64,000 bases of DNA from Flavobacterium dankookense. Its GTDB lineage: Bacteria > Bacteroidota > Bacteroidia > Flavobacteriales > Flavobacteriaceae. Positions 10,600 through 19,827 of the stretch are shown one piece after another. A model generated the notes under the pieces. The model worked only from the letters and a program-made list of their open reading frames with translations, was not told the origin of the DNA and made no database searches. Numbering within the stretch: position 1 is the stretch's first letter; every line of letters starts with the position of its first letter. Position numbers and translations under genes: made by a program. The stretch lies in contig NZ_SNXR01000015.1 of NCBI RefSeq assembly GCF_004362665.1, forward strand, positions 264,945 through 328,944. Reading direction: 5' to 3'.

Positions 10600-10977
10600 T
10601 TATTGTTTAATTAATCTGTTTAGTAATTCAGGATTTTGATCTAATTTTTTCATTTGTTCAGCTGTAAGCCCAGCTCTTAATTTGGCTTCTATTGATCCAG
10701 CTAACTCAGATTTTCTCTCCGCTGTTAATCCTTCAGTAGTTAGTACTTTATATTTCTTTGTAAACAGTCTCGCAAAGGTTTCAAGATTTTTTTCATCTAA
10801 ACCTAAATATTTAATAAGTTCAATAGCGTCATTTTTACCAGCAACTTCAGGAGGTAATTCTTTTCTTAATTTTTCGGTTTTTGCTATCTCTTCTTTGGAT
10901 AAACCTTTCTTGTCTTGAGCATTAGCTCCTAATGTAAACGCGAGGCATAATGTTAAAACTGCGATTATTTTTTTCAT
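10600..10977 (-). CDS. Small secreted protein, unknown function (125 aa)
   Basis: A clean signal peptide (MKKIIAVLTLCLAFTLGANA) precedes about 105 charged, helical residues rich in Lys, Glu and Leu (LSKEEIAKTEKLRKELPPE...LTAERKSELAG...LTAEQMKKLDQNPELL). I do not recognise a named family. Repeated LTxExxxxL stretches resemble the LTPEQ...LTAEQ helices of the adjacent Spy/CpxP-like protein, so both may be small periplasmic helical proteins. Its promoter is one of the best consensus matches in the window. Confidence 0.75.
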   Translation of the reverse strand: MKKIIAVLTLCLAFTLGANAQDKKGLSKEEIAKTEKLRKELPPEVAGKNDAIELIKYLGLDEKNLETFARLFTKKYKVLTTEGLTAERKSELAGSIEAKLRAGLTAEQMKKLDQNPELLNRLIKQ

Positions 10978-11008
10978 TTTTCTAAGTTTTTTAGTTGAAT
11001 TAATACGT

Positions 11009-11038
11009 CAAAGCTAATTTATTTTTAGTTCAACTCAA
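11009..11038 (-). promoter_or_regulatory. Consensus Bacteroidota promoter of the 125-residue secreted protein
   Basis: On the complement, TTG (11036-11038) is followed after exactly 19 bases by TAGCTTTG (11009-11016), an exact fit to TTG-N19-TAnnTTTG. The predicted transcript starts about 25 bases before the ATG. Confidence 0.8.
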
Positions 11039-11054
11039 AATTTATTTTTTATTT

Positions 11055-11498
11055 TTACTCCTCTGAAGGTTTTTCTAATGATTTTGCTTTACGATTTTTC
11101 ATCCTACTTTTCATTTTAGATTTTGCTTCATCGCGATTTTGTTCCCATTTTGAAAATTGTTCTGCAGTTAGAACTTTTTTCATCTCAGCTTTGTGAGCGA
11201 TTTGTTCATCTAGCATTTGGTTTTTTAATGCAAACCTTTCATCAGCAGTTGGTTTTTGTCCCTCTACTTTTTTTGCTTTTAACTCTGCTTTTTTTGCCTC
11301 TCTTTTTTCAATTTGTTTTGACATAATTTTTTTAACTTCTACAATTTGTTTGTCATTCAAATCTAGTTCAAGTTTCATTCTCTTTACTTGTAATTCTACT
11401 TGTTGTTCAGGAGTTAATTGTTCTCTTTTTTCTCCTTTTTTCTGAGCAAATGTTGTTGTTCCAACAACTAATAATGCTAATAAAAATAATTTTTTCAT
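11055..11498 (-). CDS. Spy/CpxP-like small periplasmic protein (DUF4890-like)
   Basis: The signal peptide (MKKLFLLALLVVGTTTFAQ) is followed by a highly charged helical protein with two motifs of the LTPEQQxxLQVxRM and KKVLTAEQFSKWEQ type, which are diagnostic of Spy/CpxP-like LTxxQ proteins; in Bacteroidota such proteins are often filed under DUF4890. Known LTxxQ proteins act as periplasmic chaperones or envelope-stress sensors, and that role here is inferred. The C-terminal tail is Lys/Arg-rich. It lies 77 bases upstream of the other small secreted gene and on the same strand, but that gene has its own promoter. Confidence 0.75.
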   Translation of the reverse strand: MKKLFLLALLVVGTTTFAQKKGEKREQLTPEQQVELQVKRMKLELDLNDKQIVEVKKIMSKQIEKREAKKAELKAKKVEGQKPTADERFALKNQMLDEQIAHKAEMKKVLTAEQFSKWEQNRDEAKSKMKSRMKNRKAKSLEKPSEE

Positions 11499-11581
11499 AA
11501 ATACTAATTAAGTGTTATGCAAATAAGAATAAGGATATTTAAAAAGGTTTAATTGTTAACAAAACATTTGCATTTGAAAAA

Positions 11582-13102
11582 TTAAAAAGTCAAATAACCA
11601 TACCAAGCACTATTACCACATTTTGCTCTTACAATATAATTTCCATCACTGATTTTAACTCTAAATGAAGTATCTAATTCGTAACAGTGTTTTTTTGTAT
11701 TTCCAACTCCAGCACTAAGTAACTCTACTCTTTCAATGGTTTTTCCCGAGGAATCAATGGTTTGTAAAACTGGAATTCTACTGTTGTATAATATAGAAAC
11801 CAATCCTTTATTTAGGTTTTTCGTATCGTTATAAATCAATGAAAGTTTGTTATTTTTTAAGAAATACAAACTGCTAAAAAATTCACCATTATCATTAATT
11901 GTTCCTGGTTCATCATTTTTAATGTCAGTAATCCAATCTAATTTTCCTGTGATTAAATCTACCATCGCAATTGTCATTCCAGCAGAATCATATTTATATT
12001 CATATTTAAAATCAAATGCTGCTGCGCCAGGTTGTTGAGGTAATCTCTTAGTTTCTTTATAAACTTGATCAAATAGTAACCATGTTTTATTTCCATCGAC
12101 CAAAACATCTTTTATTAAAAAGTTTTTATATCTCTCGGTTGGATTTGAAACAAAATAATTCATTTCTCCTGAATTGGCATTGAATTTAGACGAAAAAATC
12201 CCCGTAGAAGGAGAAGATTGTCCATAGCTGACAGAAAAAAATCGAGCACTATCAGAATAAAATCCCTGCAAGTAAAAATTATCATCAATGAAGTGACCTT
12301 TAAATTGATTGATTTGCAAAATATCTTGTTCTAATTTTAAACTTTTTTCAGTTATTTTGTTTTCTTGAGTGTTCCAAAAATACAATGACATATAAGGTTT
12401 CATTTTTGGTAAATCGATATTTTTGACCATGAATACATTTCCTGAATTAGAAACATAAAGTGTGTTATCACCTGATTGTTTTGATGAAAAAGGAAATTCG
12501 TATTCAATTTCTTTTACTGTTTTTAATTTGTCATCCAAAAGACATAAAACAACTTTTTCATTCACTTTTTTGTCGTAGGATGGTTGTTTTAAAACTACAT
12601 ATAATTGTTTGTTTTCTGATTGTGCGACATAGAACTCACCCGGATTTGTACCGTTTTTTCCAGGCATTTTTGTCACCATTTGAATTCTAGATTTTGTCCT
12701 AGTATCAATATTTACTTTTTGGAAAAACAACTCGTTTTCTCTTGAAGTTTTGTTATATTCATCTAAAAAATGGATGTATTCTTTTCCAGACAAGCGAAAC
12801 ATAGTATTGAAAGTTAACATGTTTAAACCCATAACAGGTTGCTCTACAGACAATGTATTAGTGTCGTCTTTTTCGAAATCATCATTTGGAGAATAAATGT
12901 CAACCAAAACATCAGTATTGAACGTTTTTTCGTTATATTTTGACTTTACTTTAAATAATCGTCCCGACTCGTAAATGTGTTCTACATTAAACTCGGTTTC
13001 GTGTTCAATAGTTGTTGGTTCTATACTCCATTTAAAAGTGGGTTGAACTTGCGCAAAACTCGAAATACATAAAAGTAAAAGTGTAATGATTTTAATTTTC
13101 AT
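11582..13102 (-). CDS. Secreted protein of unknown function (506 aa)
   Basis: The signal peptide is MKIKIITLLLLCISSFAQ. The mature part is a soluble, mostly beta-strand-like protein with regularly spaced stretches such as FYVAQSENKQLYVVL, VFMVKNIDLP, FYLQGFYSDS, TWLLFDQVY and LSLIYNDTKN, a pattern compatible with a beta-propeller but not proof of one. I do not recognise a family. There is no sorting domain or lipobox, so it is probably periplasmic. It follows lysS on the same strand, but a perfect palindromic terminator separates them. Confidence 0.7.
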   Translation of the reverse strand: MKIKIITLLLLCISSFAQVQPTFKWSIEPTTIEHETEFNVEHIYESGRLFKVKSKYNEKTFNTDVLVDIYSPNDDFEKDDTNTLSVEQPVMGLNMLTFNTMFRLSGKEYIHFLDEYNKTSRENELFFQKVNIDTRTKSRIQMVTKMPGKNGTNPGEFYVAQSENKQLYVVLKQPSYDKKVNEKVVLCLLDDKLKTVKEIEYEFPFSSKQSGDNTLYVSNSGNVFMVKNIDLPKMKPYMSLYFWNTQENKITEKSLKLEQDILQINQFKGHFIDDNFYLQGFYSDSARFFSVSYGQSSPSTGIFSSKFNANSGEMNYFVSNPTERYKNFLIKDVLVDGNKTWLLFDQVYKETKRLPQQPGAAAFDFKYEYKYDSAGMTIAMVDLITGKLDWITDIKNDEPGTINDNGEFFSSLYFLKNNKLSLIYNDTKNLNKGLVSILYNSRIPVLQTIDSSGKTIERVELLSAGVGNTKKHCYELDTSFRVKISDGNYIVRAKCGNSAWYGYLTF

Positions 13103-13120
13103 GATGTTTTTGTTTAAAAA

Positions 13121-13146
13121 AAAATCTACTCAATTGAGTAGATTTT
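13121..13146 (-). terminator. Terminator of lysS
   Basis: The perfect palindrome AAAATCTACTCAA/TTGAGTAGATTTT (13 bp per arm) with flanking A and T runs lies just after the lysS stop and before the next start. As a perfect palindrome its loop must open by a few base pairs. Confidence 0.8.
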
Positions 13147-13152
13147 ATATTG

Positions 13153-14850
13153 TTATTTCCCTAAGTATTCTACAATTTTAGCATCGCCATTAACTACTAC
13201 TTTCATCAATCCATGTTTGCTAATTCCTTTGCTTGCAGTATCCCATTTTTTGCCACTTAAAGCCGATTTCTCTTTTAAATCACCAATCGAAATTCCTTCA
13301 TTTGCTTTTAAGATTTCGATAATCCATTTTTCATCTTCCGTCAATTCGATTTGTTTTTTCTCTGGACGCATTTGAGGGAAAAACAACACCTCTTGAATAG
13401 AAGGATTATTGGTCAAGAACATGATTAATCTATCCATTCCAATTCCTAATCCAGACGTTGGCGGCATTCCATATTCTAAAGCTCTCAAGAAGTCTTCGTC
13501 TATAATTCCGTTAGCTTCATCATCACCTTTTTCAGATAATGCCATTTGCGCTTCAAATCGTTCGCGTTGGTCAATTGGATCATTCAATTCTGAGTAGGCA
13601 TTGGCAATTTCTTTACCGCAAACCATCAACTCAAAACGCTCCGTCAATTCAGGATTGTCTCTGTGTGATTTACACAACGGCGACATTTCCTTAGGATAAT
13701 CAGTAATAAACGTTGGCTGAATAAAATTTCCTTCACATTTAGCTCCAAAAATCTCATCAATCAATTTTCCTTTACCCATGGTTTCATCCACTTCAATTCC
13801 CATTGATTTGGCAGCTTCAAAAAGCTCTGCTTCTGTTTTTCCAGAAATATCAAATCCTGTAAAGTTTTTAATCGCATCGGTCATTCTAACTCGTGCATAA
13901 GGTGCTTTAAAACTCACTTTATGTTCGCCAAAAGTTGCGTCTGTAGTTCCGTTTACAGCCTTGGCACAATGTTCCAATAAGTTTTCGGTAAACTCCATCA
14001 TCCAATTGTAGTCTTTGTAAGCTACATATATTTCCATTGCGGTAAATTCAGGATTATGTGTTCTGTCCATTCCTTCATTTCTAAAGTTTTTCGAGAATTC
14101 ATAAACACCGTCAAATCCACCAACAATTAATCGTTTCAAGTACAATTCATTCGCAATTCTCAAATACAAAGGAATATCCAAAGCATTGTGGTGCGAAATA
14201 AAAGGTCGTGCCGCAGCGCCACCAGGAATAGCTTGTAAAATTGGAGTTTCAACTTCCATGTAACCAGCATCGTTGAAGAAACTTCGCATTGCAGAAAAAA
14301 GCTTCGTTCTTTTCACGAAAACTTCTTTCACATTTGGGTTTACCACCAAATCAACATAACGCATTCTATAACGCAATTCAGTATCGGTAAAAGCATCGTG
14401 TACTTTTCCTTCTACATCTACTCTTGGAAGAGGCAAAGGTCTAAGTGTTTTACTCAAAAAAGTAAAATTTTTAACCATTACACATTGAGCACCAACTTTA
14501 GTAGTAAAAAGTTCGCCTTCTACACCAATAAAATCCCCTAAATCAGTCAGTTTTTTAAAAACCTGATTGTAAAGCGTTTTATCTTCGTCTTCGCAAATTA
14601 CATCTCGGTTAAAATACAACTGCATACGACCTTCACTGTCTTGTAACTCAGCAAAACACGCTTTTCCTTGGTCGCGAACACTCATCAATCTACCAGCAAG
14701 AACCACCTTTTTACCGTCTTCAAAATGTTCCTTCACCTGTTTAGAAGTGTCCTTTACAGGATATAAATCTGCAGGATAAGGGTTAATTCCAAGTTCGCGT
14801 AAACCGTTAAGTTTTTCTCGTCTAATGATTTCTTGTTCCGAAAGTTGCAT
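13153..14850 (-). CDS. lysS: Lysine--tRNA ligase (class II)
   Basis: It charges tRNA-Lys with lysine. From the ATG at 14848-14850 the protein has 565 residues and begins MQLSEQEIIRREKLNGLREL, the expected start of flavobacterial LysS. The open frame extends 51 codons further upstream (to 15003), but that part contains the promoter and a repeat and is rejected. An OB-fold anticodon-binding domain (VVLAGRLMSVRDQGKACFAE) is followed by the class II core with motif 2 (FRNEGMDRTHNPEFTAME) and motif 3 (GLGIGMDRLIM). The C-terminus extends about 60 residues past motif 3 (EDEKWIIEILKANEGIS...), as in other Bacteroidota LysS. Confidence 0.95.
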   Translation of the reverse strand: MQLSEQEIIRREKLNGLRELGINPYPADLYPVKDTSKQVKEHFEDGKKVVLAGRLMSVRDQGKACFAELQDSEGRMQLYFNRDVICEDEDKTLYNQVFKKLTDLGDFIGVEGELFTTKVGAQCVMVKNFTFLSKTLRPLPLPRVDVEGKVHDAFTDTELRYRMRYVDLVVNPNVKEVFVKRTKLFSAMRSFFNDAGYMEVETPILQAIPGGAAARPFISHHNALDIPLYLRIANELYLKRLIVGGFDGVYEFSKNFRNEGMDRTHNPEFTAMEIYVAYKDYNWMMEFTENLLEHCAKAVNGTTDATFGEHKVSFKAPYARVRMTDAIKNFTGFDISGKTEAELFEAAKSMGIEVDETMGKGKLIDEIFGAKCEGNFIQPTFITDYPKEMSPLCKSHRDNPELTERFELMVCGKEIANAYSELNDPIDQRERFEAQMALSEKGDDEANGIIDEDFLRALEYGMPPTSGLGIGMDRLIMFLTNNPSIQEVLFFPQMRPEKKQIELTEDEKWIIEILKANEGISIGDLKEKSALSGKKWDTASKGISKHGLMKVVVNGDAKIVEYLGK

Positions 14851-14872
14851 AGTATTGTTATATTTAAGCGTG

Positions 14873-14903
14873 CAAAGATAATTGATTTTGTCCCAAGTTT
14901 CAA
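14873..14903 (-). promoter_or_regulatory. Promoter of lysS
   Basis: On the complement TTG (14901-14903) and TATCTTTG (14873-14880) are 20 bases apart, a near-perfect Bacteroidota promoter 22 bases before the ATG at 14850. This supports the shorter LysS start. Confidence 0.75.
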
Positions 14904-14956
14904 GTCCAAATTTTAATGTTTTTAGGAGCGAATCGTATAGGTTTTTCAGGACTCCA

Positions 14957-15015
14957 TTTTCCCGCTTTCCGTTATATCCCGAATTCTCGGGATGCCACTT
15001 CAATCGGGGCTAAAG
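14957..15015. repeat. Intergenic repeat copy 1 with palindromic core
   Basis: The left arm contains TCCCGCTTTCCGTT, the core is ATCCCGA-ATTC-TCGGGAT (14976-14993), and the right arm contains CACTTCAATCGGGGCTAAAG. The arms resemble copy 2 (26251-26352) and, on the right side, copy 3 (33313-33341). It lies between the divergent lysS and lipB promoters. Confidence 0.55.
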
Positions 15016-15044
15016 ATTAGCGTCGAGTTTACTTATAAACTTTG

Positions 15045-15052
15045 TAACTTTG
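15045..15052 (+). promoter_or_regulatory. Probable -7 box of lipB
   Basis: TAACTTTG fits TAnnTTTG and ends 13 bases before the lipB ATG, so the leader would be very short. No TTG is present at the usual -33 spacing. Confidence 0.5.
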
Positions 15053-15065
15053 CAGCTTTAGAAGA

Positions 15066-15764
15066 ATGATGAACAAAAATATCCATTTACAAGATTTAGG
15101 GAATAAAGATTATAAAGTAGCTTGGGATTATCAAGAGCAGCTTTTTAAGGAAATTGTTGATTTTAAAATTCATAAGAGAAGTAATCCAGAAACTGTTACT
15201 CCAAATTATTTTTTATTTGTAGAACATCCACATGTTTACACCTTAGGGAAAAGTGGCGATGTTTCTAATCTTCTTTTATCTGAAAAACAATTAGAAACAA
15301 AAGGAGCTACTTTTTATAAAATAAATCGTGGTGGCGACATCACTTATCATGGTCCAGGACAAATTGTAGGTTATCCAATATTAGATTTAGAAAATTTCTT
15401 TACAGATATTCATAAATATTTGCGCTTTTTGGAAGAAGTCATAATTTTAACACTTTCAGAATACAATATAATAGGTGTAAGGAGTGAAGGTGAAACTGGC
15501 GTTTGGTTAGATGTTGGAACTCCGTTCGCGCGAAAAATTTGTGCGATGGGAGTTCGAGCCAGTCGATGGGTTACCATGCATGGTTTTGCACTAAATGTCA
15601 ATTCCGATTTAGGCTATTTCGATAATATAATTCCATGTGGAATAAAAGGAAAAGCGGTTACTTCTTTAAATGTTGAACTTGGAGTTAAAGAAGTAAATGA
15701 ACAAGAAGTTAAAGAAAAAATTCTAAACCATTTTTCAAACTTATTTCAATCTACATTTATTTAA
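15066..15764 (+). CDS. lipB: Lipoyl(octanoyl) transferase LipB
   Basis: LipB moves the octanoyl group from acyl carrier protein onto the lipoyl domains of 2-oxoacid dehydrogenases, the first step of lipoate synthesis. The sequence shows the family motif NRGGDITYHGPGQIVGYPI, the catalytic Lys157 region (RKICAMGVRASRWVTMHGFALN), and the acyl-thioester Cys191 in IPCGIKGKAVTSL. Its 232 residues are normal for the family. Two ATG codons stand in tandem at the start. It converges on rnhB with only 13 bases between the stops. Confidence 0.95.
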   Translation: MMNKNIHLQDLGNKDYKVAWDYQEQLFKEIVDFKIHKRSNPETVTPNYFLFVEHPHVYTLGKSGDVSNLLLSEKQLETKGATFYKINRGGDITYHGPGQIVGYPILDLENFFTDIHKYLRFLEEVIILTLSEYNIIGVRSEGETGVWLDVGTPFARKICAMGVRASRWVTMHGFALNVNSDLGYFDNIIPCGIKGKAVTSLNVELGVKEVNEQEVKEKILNHFSNLFQSTFI

Positions 15765-15777
15765 ATTTTCAGATAAC

Positions 15778-16377
15778 TTAAAAATCAATTTTTAATTGTT
15801 CTGGCAATAATCGGAATGACATTCTGTGGTATATAGTAGTTCCATATTTTCTGATTGCCTCTCTATGTTCCAATGTTGGATAGCCTTTATTTTTTTTCCA
15901 GTTGTACATTGGAAACTCTTCATGAATAGTGTTCATGTATTCGTCTCGATAGGTTTTAGCTAAAACGGATGCAGCAGCTATACTCATATATTTACTGTCT
16001 CCTTTAATTATAGTTGAATATGGAATATTGTTTACTGGTTTGAATCTATTTCCATCAACTATTATGTATAAAGGAGTAGGATTAAGTTTTAAAACACATT
16101 CTTGCATGGCCTTAATTGAAGCGTTAAGAATATTGATTTCGTCAATAATTTTTGGCTCAAGATGGGTAACTGAAAAAGAAATTGCTTTTTCTTCTAATAT
16201 TGGTTTTAATTTTTCTCTTATTTTTTCAGAAAGTTGTTTCGAGTCGTTGAGTAAATCCAATTCAAATCCCTCTGGAAGTATAATTGCAGCAGCGGTGACT
16301 GGACCTGCAAGACATCCACGTCCAGCTTCATCCGTTCCACATTCTAAACCAAACTCTGAGAAATTAGATAGTAACAT
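15778..16377 (-). CDS. rnhB: Ribonuclease HII
   Basis: The enzyme removes RNA from RNA/DNA hybrids and single misincorporated ribonucleotides. The N-terminal [13 protein letters not shown] carries the metal-binding Asp16 and Glu17, and IIVDGNRF gives a third acidic residue, Asp108; AKTYRDEYM and MSFRLLPEQ complete the family pattern. The length (199 aa) is normal. Confidence 0.95.
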   Translation of the reverse strand: MLLSNFSEFGLECGTDEAGRGCLAGPVTAAAIILPEGFELDLLNDSKQLSEKIREKLKPILEEKAISFSVTHLEPKIIDEINILNASIKAMQECVLKLNPTPLYIIVDGNRFKPVNNIPYSTIIKGDSKYMSIAAASVLAKTYRDEYMNTIHEEFPMYNWKKNKGYPTLEHREAIRKYGTTIYHRMSFRLLPEQLKIDF

Positions 16378-16497
16378 GTATGTTTTTTTTATAAAAATAT
16401 AAAAATAGACGCAACCAAATAATAAATATTACATCAAATAATAAGTTATGTGTAAACAATTCAAATTTATTTTAGATTTATTTCTGTTAAAAAAGTA

Positions 16498-16553
16498 TTA
16501 TTCCGAAGTAATATTTGTTTTTTTAAGAAATAATTAAGAAGTTTGCGGAATAA
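16498..16553. promoter_or_regulatory. Inverted repeat upstream of the susC-like gene
   Basis: TTATTCCG (16498-16505) and CGGAATAA (16546-16553) form an 8-base inverted repeat with a 40-base spacer just before the susC-like start. An imperfect -7 box (TAATATTTG) lies within the spacer. An operator function is possible but unsupported beyond position. Confidence 0.25.
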
Positions 16554-16573
16554 CTAACTCAAATAAAAATAAT

Positions 16574-19500
16574 ATGAGATCGAAGTTCAAATGGATTTTT
16601 TCGCTACTATTAGCGTTTTCAATGCAGCTTTCCTTCGCACAAGAGAAAACTGTGACAGGTGTTGTTACTGATAAACTTGGACCACTTCCTGGTGCCAATG
16701 TTGTCGTTAAAGGTTCAACCAATGGTGTGCAAACTGATTTTGATGGTAAGTATTCCATCAAAGCCAAAGCAGGCGATGTACTGCAAATTTCCTTTACTGG
16801 TTATGATGCCAAATCTGTAACAGTTGGTTCTGCTAATAGTTACAATGTTGTTTTGACTGAAGGTGTTGTGCTGGATGAAGTGGTTGTAGTGGGATATGGT
16901 ACTTCGACTAAAGAACGATTTACAGGTACTGCTACAAAAGTTACAATGGAGAATATTGAGGCAAAAGCGGTTACTAACGTGTCTCAAGCGCTTCGTGGTG
17001 AGGTAGCTGGTGTTAACGTTGTTTTAGGATCTGGTGCTCCAGGAAGTGAAGCGACAATTCGTATCCGTGGATTTGGATCAATTAATGGTAACAGAAATCC
17101 ATTGTATGTTGTGGATGGTGCTCCATTTAGTAGTGATATTTCGGCTATCAATCCAGCTGATATTGAGTCTATGGTTGTTCTAAAAGATGCTGCTGCAACC
17201 TCTATATATGGTTCCAGAGGTTCTAATGGGGTGATATTGATAACAACCAAACAAGGAAAGTCTGGTAAGTCTCAGATTTCGGTAGACTTTAAGACTAGTG
17301 TCAATTCAAATTCATTGCCTGCATATGATGTAATAACTTCACCTGAAGAATATATTGAGCTTTCTTGGAAAGCATTAAAAACTAAAGGAGCTCTATTAGG
17401 TGAGTCAAATCCAGCAGCATGGGCAAGTGCAAACTTGTATAGCGCTACTGGTGATGGAGAATCTATTAATAATGCTTACAATATTTGGAATGCTAGCGGT
17501 AATAGTCTTATAGATCCTTCTACAGGTAAATTTGCAAATGGTATTACAAGAAAATACACTCCAACTAAATGGTCTGATGCAGCTTTTGGTACAGGTTACA
17601 GAAGTGAGGCAAATTTATTATTTAGTGGAGGAAATGAAAAAACAAAATATGCAACTTCATTTGGTTTTGTTGAAGACCAAGGGGTAGTTACAAATTCGTC
17701 TTACAAGCGTTATACCACTCGTATTAATTTGGAGCACAAACCGAAAGAATGGTTGACTGCGTCTGGTAATATATCCTATACTGGCGCAAAATACACAAAT
17801 TCTGGAAGTGATGAAGGTGAAGCAGGTTCTTCGGGAAATATTTTTGCATTAACGAGCACTACTCCAGCTATATATGATATTTTTTTAAGAGATACTAATG
17901 GAGATTTAGTTGAAGATCCAATATTTGGTGGAAATCAATATGATTATGGTGCTTTAACTGGAAGAAGAGCATGGAATAGTACGAATGCAATTGCTGATGC
18001 AAAGTATGATAGAGTTAGAGATTTGGCTACTACTTTATTAGGTAATTTCAACTTTAAAATTGATATTACTAAAGATTTGGCTTTTGAAACTAGATACAGT
18101 GGGCAATATCAAAATAATGATTATGCCTCAAGAAACAATCCATTTTATGGTGGAAGTGCAGAAGTTGGTGGTTCTTTGTTTAAGGATATCCGTACTAATA
18201 AAAATCAAAACTTTTTACAATTATTGCGTTACAGTAAAACATTTGGACGTCATAATTTAGAGACTTTTGTGGCGCATGAGTCAACTCAAAATGAGATTAA
18301 CGTTATGACTGGTTCAGCACAAAATGCTGTTAACCCTTATACTTTTGACTTAGCTCAGTATACTACCGCAACAGGTAGAGCAGATTCATTCTCTCAGCGT
18401 TGGGCAATAGAAAGTTATTTTGCTCAACTAAACTATGATTTTTCCAAAAAATATTTTCTAACTGCTTCAGTAAGAAGAGACGGTTCTTCTCGTTTTATAA
18501 AAAATAAATGGGGAACTTTCGGTTCTGTTGGTTTAGGCTGGATAGCATCTAAAGAAAGTTTTTTATCAAATGTTAAAGCAATTGATTATTTGAAATTTAA
18601 AGCAAGTCTTGGTTCTATTGCTGACCAAGGAACTAATGTTCAGTATGGTTTCCAAACATATTCAATTGAGAATACAGTTGGTGGATTATATTCTTTTTTA
18701 ATATCTAACACAGCTGCTAACAGAAATCAAACTTGGGAAAGTGCTGAAATATTACAAGTTGGTTTAGAGACTGTTTTATTTGGTAATTCTTTGGAAATAG
18801 ATGTTGATTATTATGTTAAGAATACCAATAACTTATTCTTTAATCAGGCACAGCCAGGTTCGTTTGGATTTGCTACACTTCAGATTAATGATGGACAGTT
18901 GCGCAATAGCGGTTTAGAGTTTGATGTTTTAGGACACATTTTTAAAGCAAAAAATGCAGGTGATTTTTCATTGTCTGTTGGTGTGAATGGGGAAATTTTG
19001 GAAAACAAAATAACTCAAATGCCTAGAGGTTTAGATGGTGTAAGAAGGGTATTTGACACTGCTAATGAAATTTCTAAAGGTAGATCTCAATATGATTGGT
19101 TCATGAGAGAATGGGCTGGTGTTGATCCAGCTAATGGTTCTGCCCTATGGAATTTATATTATAATGATGTTAATGGAAATGGTATTTTTGATGATGGTAA
19201 TGTTAATGTTATTCCTAACATGGTTAATTATTTAAGTCAAAACCCTGATGCAAACGTTCAAAAAACTACAACTTCAAATTATGCTCTTGCAACACAAAAG
19301 TATGTAGGAAAATCTGCTATACCAACAGTTAGAGGTGCTTTCAGAATCAATGCAGGCTTCAAAAATCTTGATTTAACGGCACAATTTGGTTATAGTTTAG
19401 GAGGTTATGCATATGACAGCGGTTATGCTTTATTAATGAGTAATAGAGGTTTGATAGGTGCTGACAATTTCCATACTGATATAAGAAAGGCTTGGTCACA

Positions 19501-19816
19501 ACCAGGTGATGTAACGGATGTTCCTAGAACATCGGCTTCTTTCGATACAGATGTACAGTTTAGTGCAGAATCAACACGTTTCTTAATTAAATCTGATTAT
19601 TTATCTCTTAATAATATACGTTTAGGCTATACTATTCCTAAAGATTTCTTGTCTAAGATGATGCTTTCAAATGTTAATTTATTCGTTTCAGGTGATAATT
19701 TATTTGTTCTTAGTGCAAGAAACGGTTTTAATCCTACTACTATTATTAGTACTACTAATACAGGTATATATACACCTATGACTACATTGAGTTTTGGTGC
19801 AAAAATTGAATTTTAA
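16574..19816 (+). CDS. SusC/RagA-family TonB-dependent outer membrane transporter
   Basis: After a signal peptide (ending SFAQ) comes a carboxypeptidase-D regulatory-like beta-sandwich (about residues 26-105: VTGVVTDKLGPLPGANVVVKG...FDGKYSI). Next is the VVVVGYGTSTKERFTGT linker and TonB plug with the SusC signature GSGAPGSEATIRIRGFGSI...YGSRGSNGVILITTK (about 115-230), and then an outer membrane beta-barrel ending in an aromatic residue (LSFGAKIEF). The length (1080 aa) is typical. SusC proteins import oligosaccharides or peptides together with a SusD lipoprotein, which is the next gene, 11 bases downstream. The substrate cannot be read from the sequence. Confidence 0.95.
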   Translation: MRSKFKWIFSLLLAFSMQLSFAQEKTVTGVVTDKLGPLPGANVVVKGSTNGVQTDFDGKYSIKAKAGDVLQISFTGYDAKSVTVGSANSYNVVLTEGVVLDEVVVVGYGTSTKERFTGTATKVTMENIEAKAVTNVSQALRGEVAGVNVVLGSGAPGSEATIRIRGFGSINGNRNPLYVVDGAPFSSDISAINPADIESMVVLKDAAATSIYGSRGSNGVILITTKQGKSGKSQISVDFKTSVNSNSLPAYDVITSPEEYIELSWKALKTKGALLGESNPAAWASANLYSATGDGESINNAYNIWNASGNSLIDPSTGKFANGITRKYTPTKWSDAAFGTGYRSEANLLFSGGNEKTKYATSFGFVEDQGVVTNSSYKRYTTRINLEHKPKEWLTASGNISYTGAKYTNSGSDEGEAGSSGNIFALTSTTPAIYDIFLRDTNGDLVEDPIFGGNQYDYGALTGRRAWNSTNAIADAKYDRVRDLATTLLGNFNFKIDITKDLAFETRYSGQYQNNDYASRNNPFYGGSAEVGGSLFKDIRTNKNQNFLQLLRYSKTFGRHNLETFVAHESTQNEINVMTGSAQNAVNPYTFDLAQYTTATGRADSFSQRWAIESYFAQLNYDFSKKYFLTASVRRDGSSRFIKNKWGTFGSVGLGWIASKESFLSNVKAIDYLKFKASLGSIADQGTNVQYGFQTYSIENTVGGLYSFLISNTAANRNQTWESAEILQVGLETVLFGNSLEIDVDYYVKNTNNLFFNQAQPGSFGFATLQINDGQLRNSGLEFDVLGHIFKAKNAGDFSLSVGVNGEILENKITQMPRGLDGVRRVFDTANEISKGRSQYDWFMREWAGVDPANGSALWNLYYNDVNGNGIFDDGNVNVIPNMVNYLSQNPDANVQKTTTSNYALATQKYVGKSAIPTVRGAFRINAGFKNLDLTAQFGYSLGGYAYDSGYALLMSNRGLIGADNFHTDIRKAWSQPGDVTDVPRTSASFDTDVQFSAESTRFLIKSDYLSLNNIRLGYTIPKDFLSKMMLSNVNLFVSGDNLFVLSARNGFNPTTIISTTNTGIYTPMTTLSFGAKIEF

Positions 19817-19827
19817 AAAAGAAAGAT

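Noticed and set aside
14851..15003. 51-codon N-terminal extension of LysS
   Set aside because: It contains the consensus promoter of lysS and repeat copy 1, and LysS proteins begin at the downstream MQLSEQEI.
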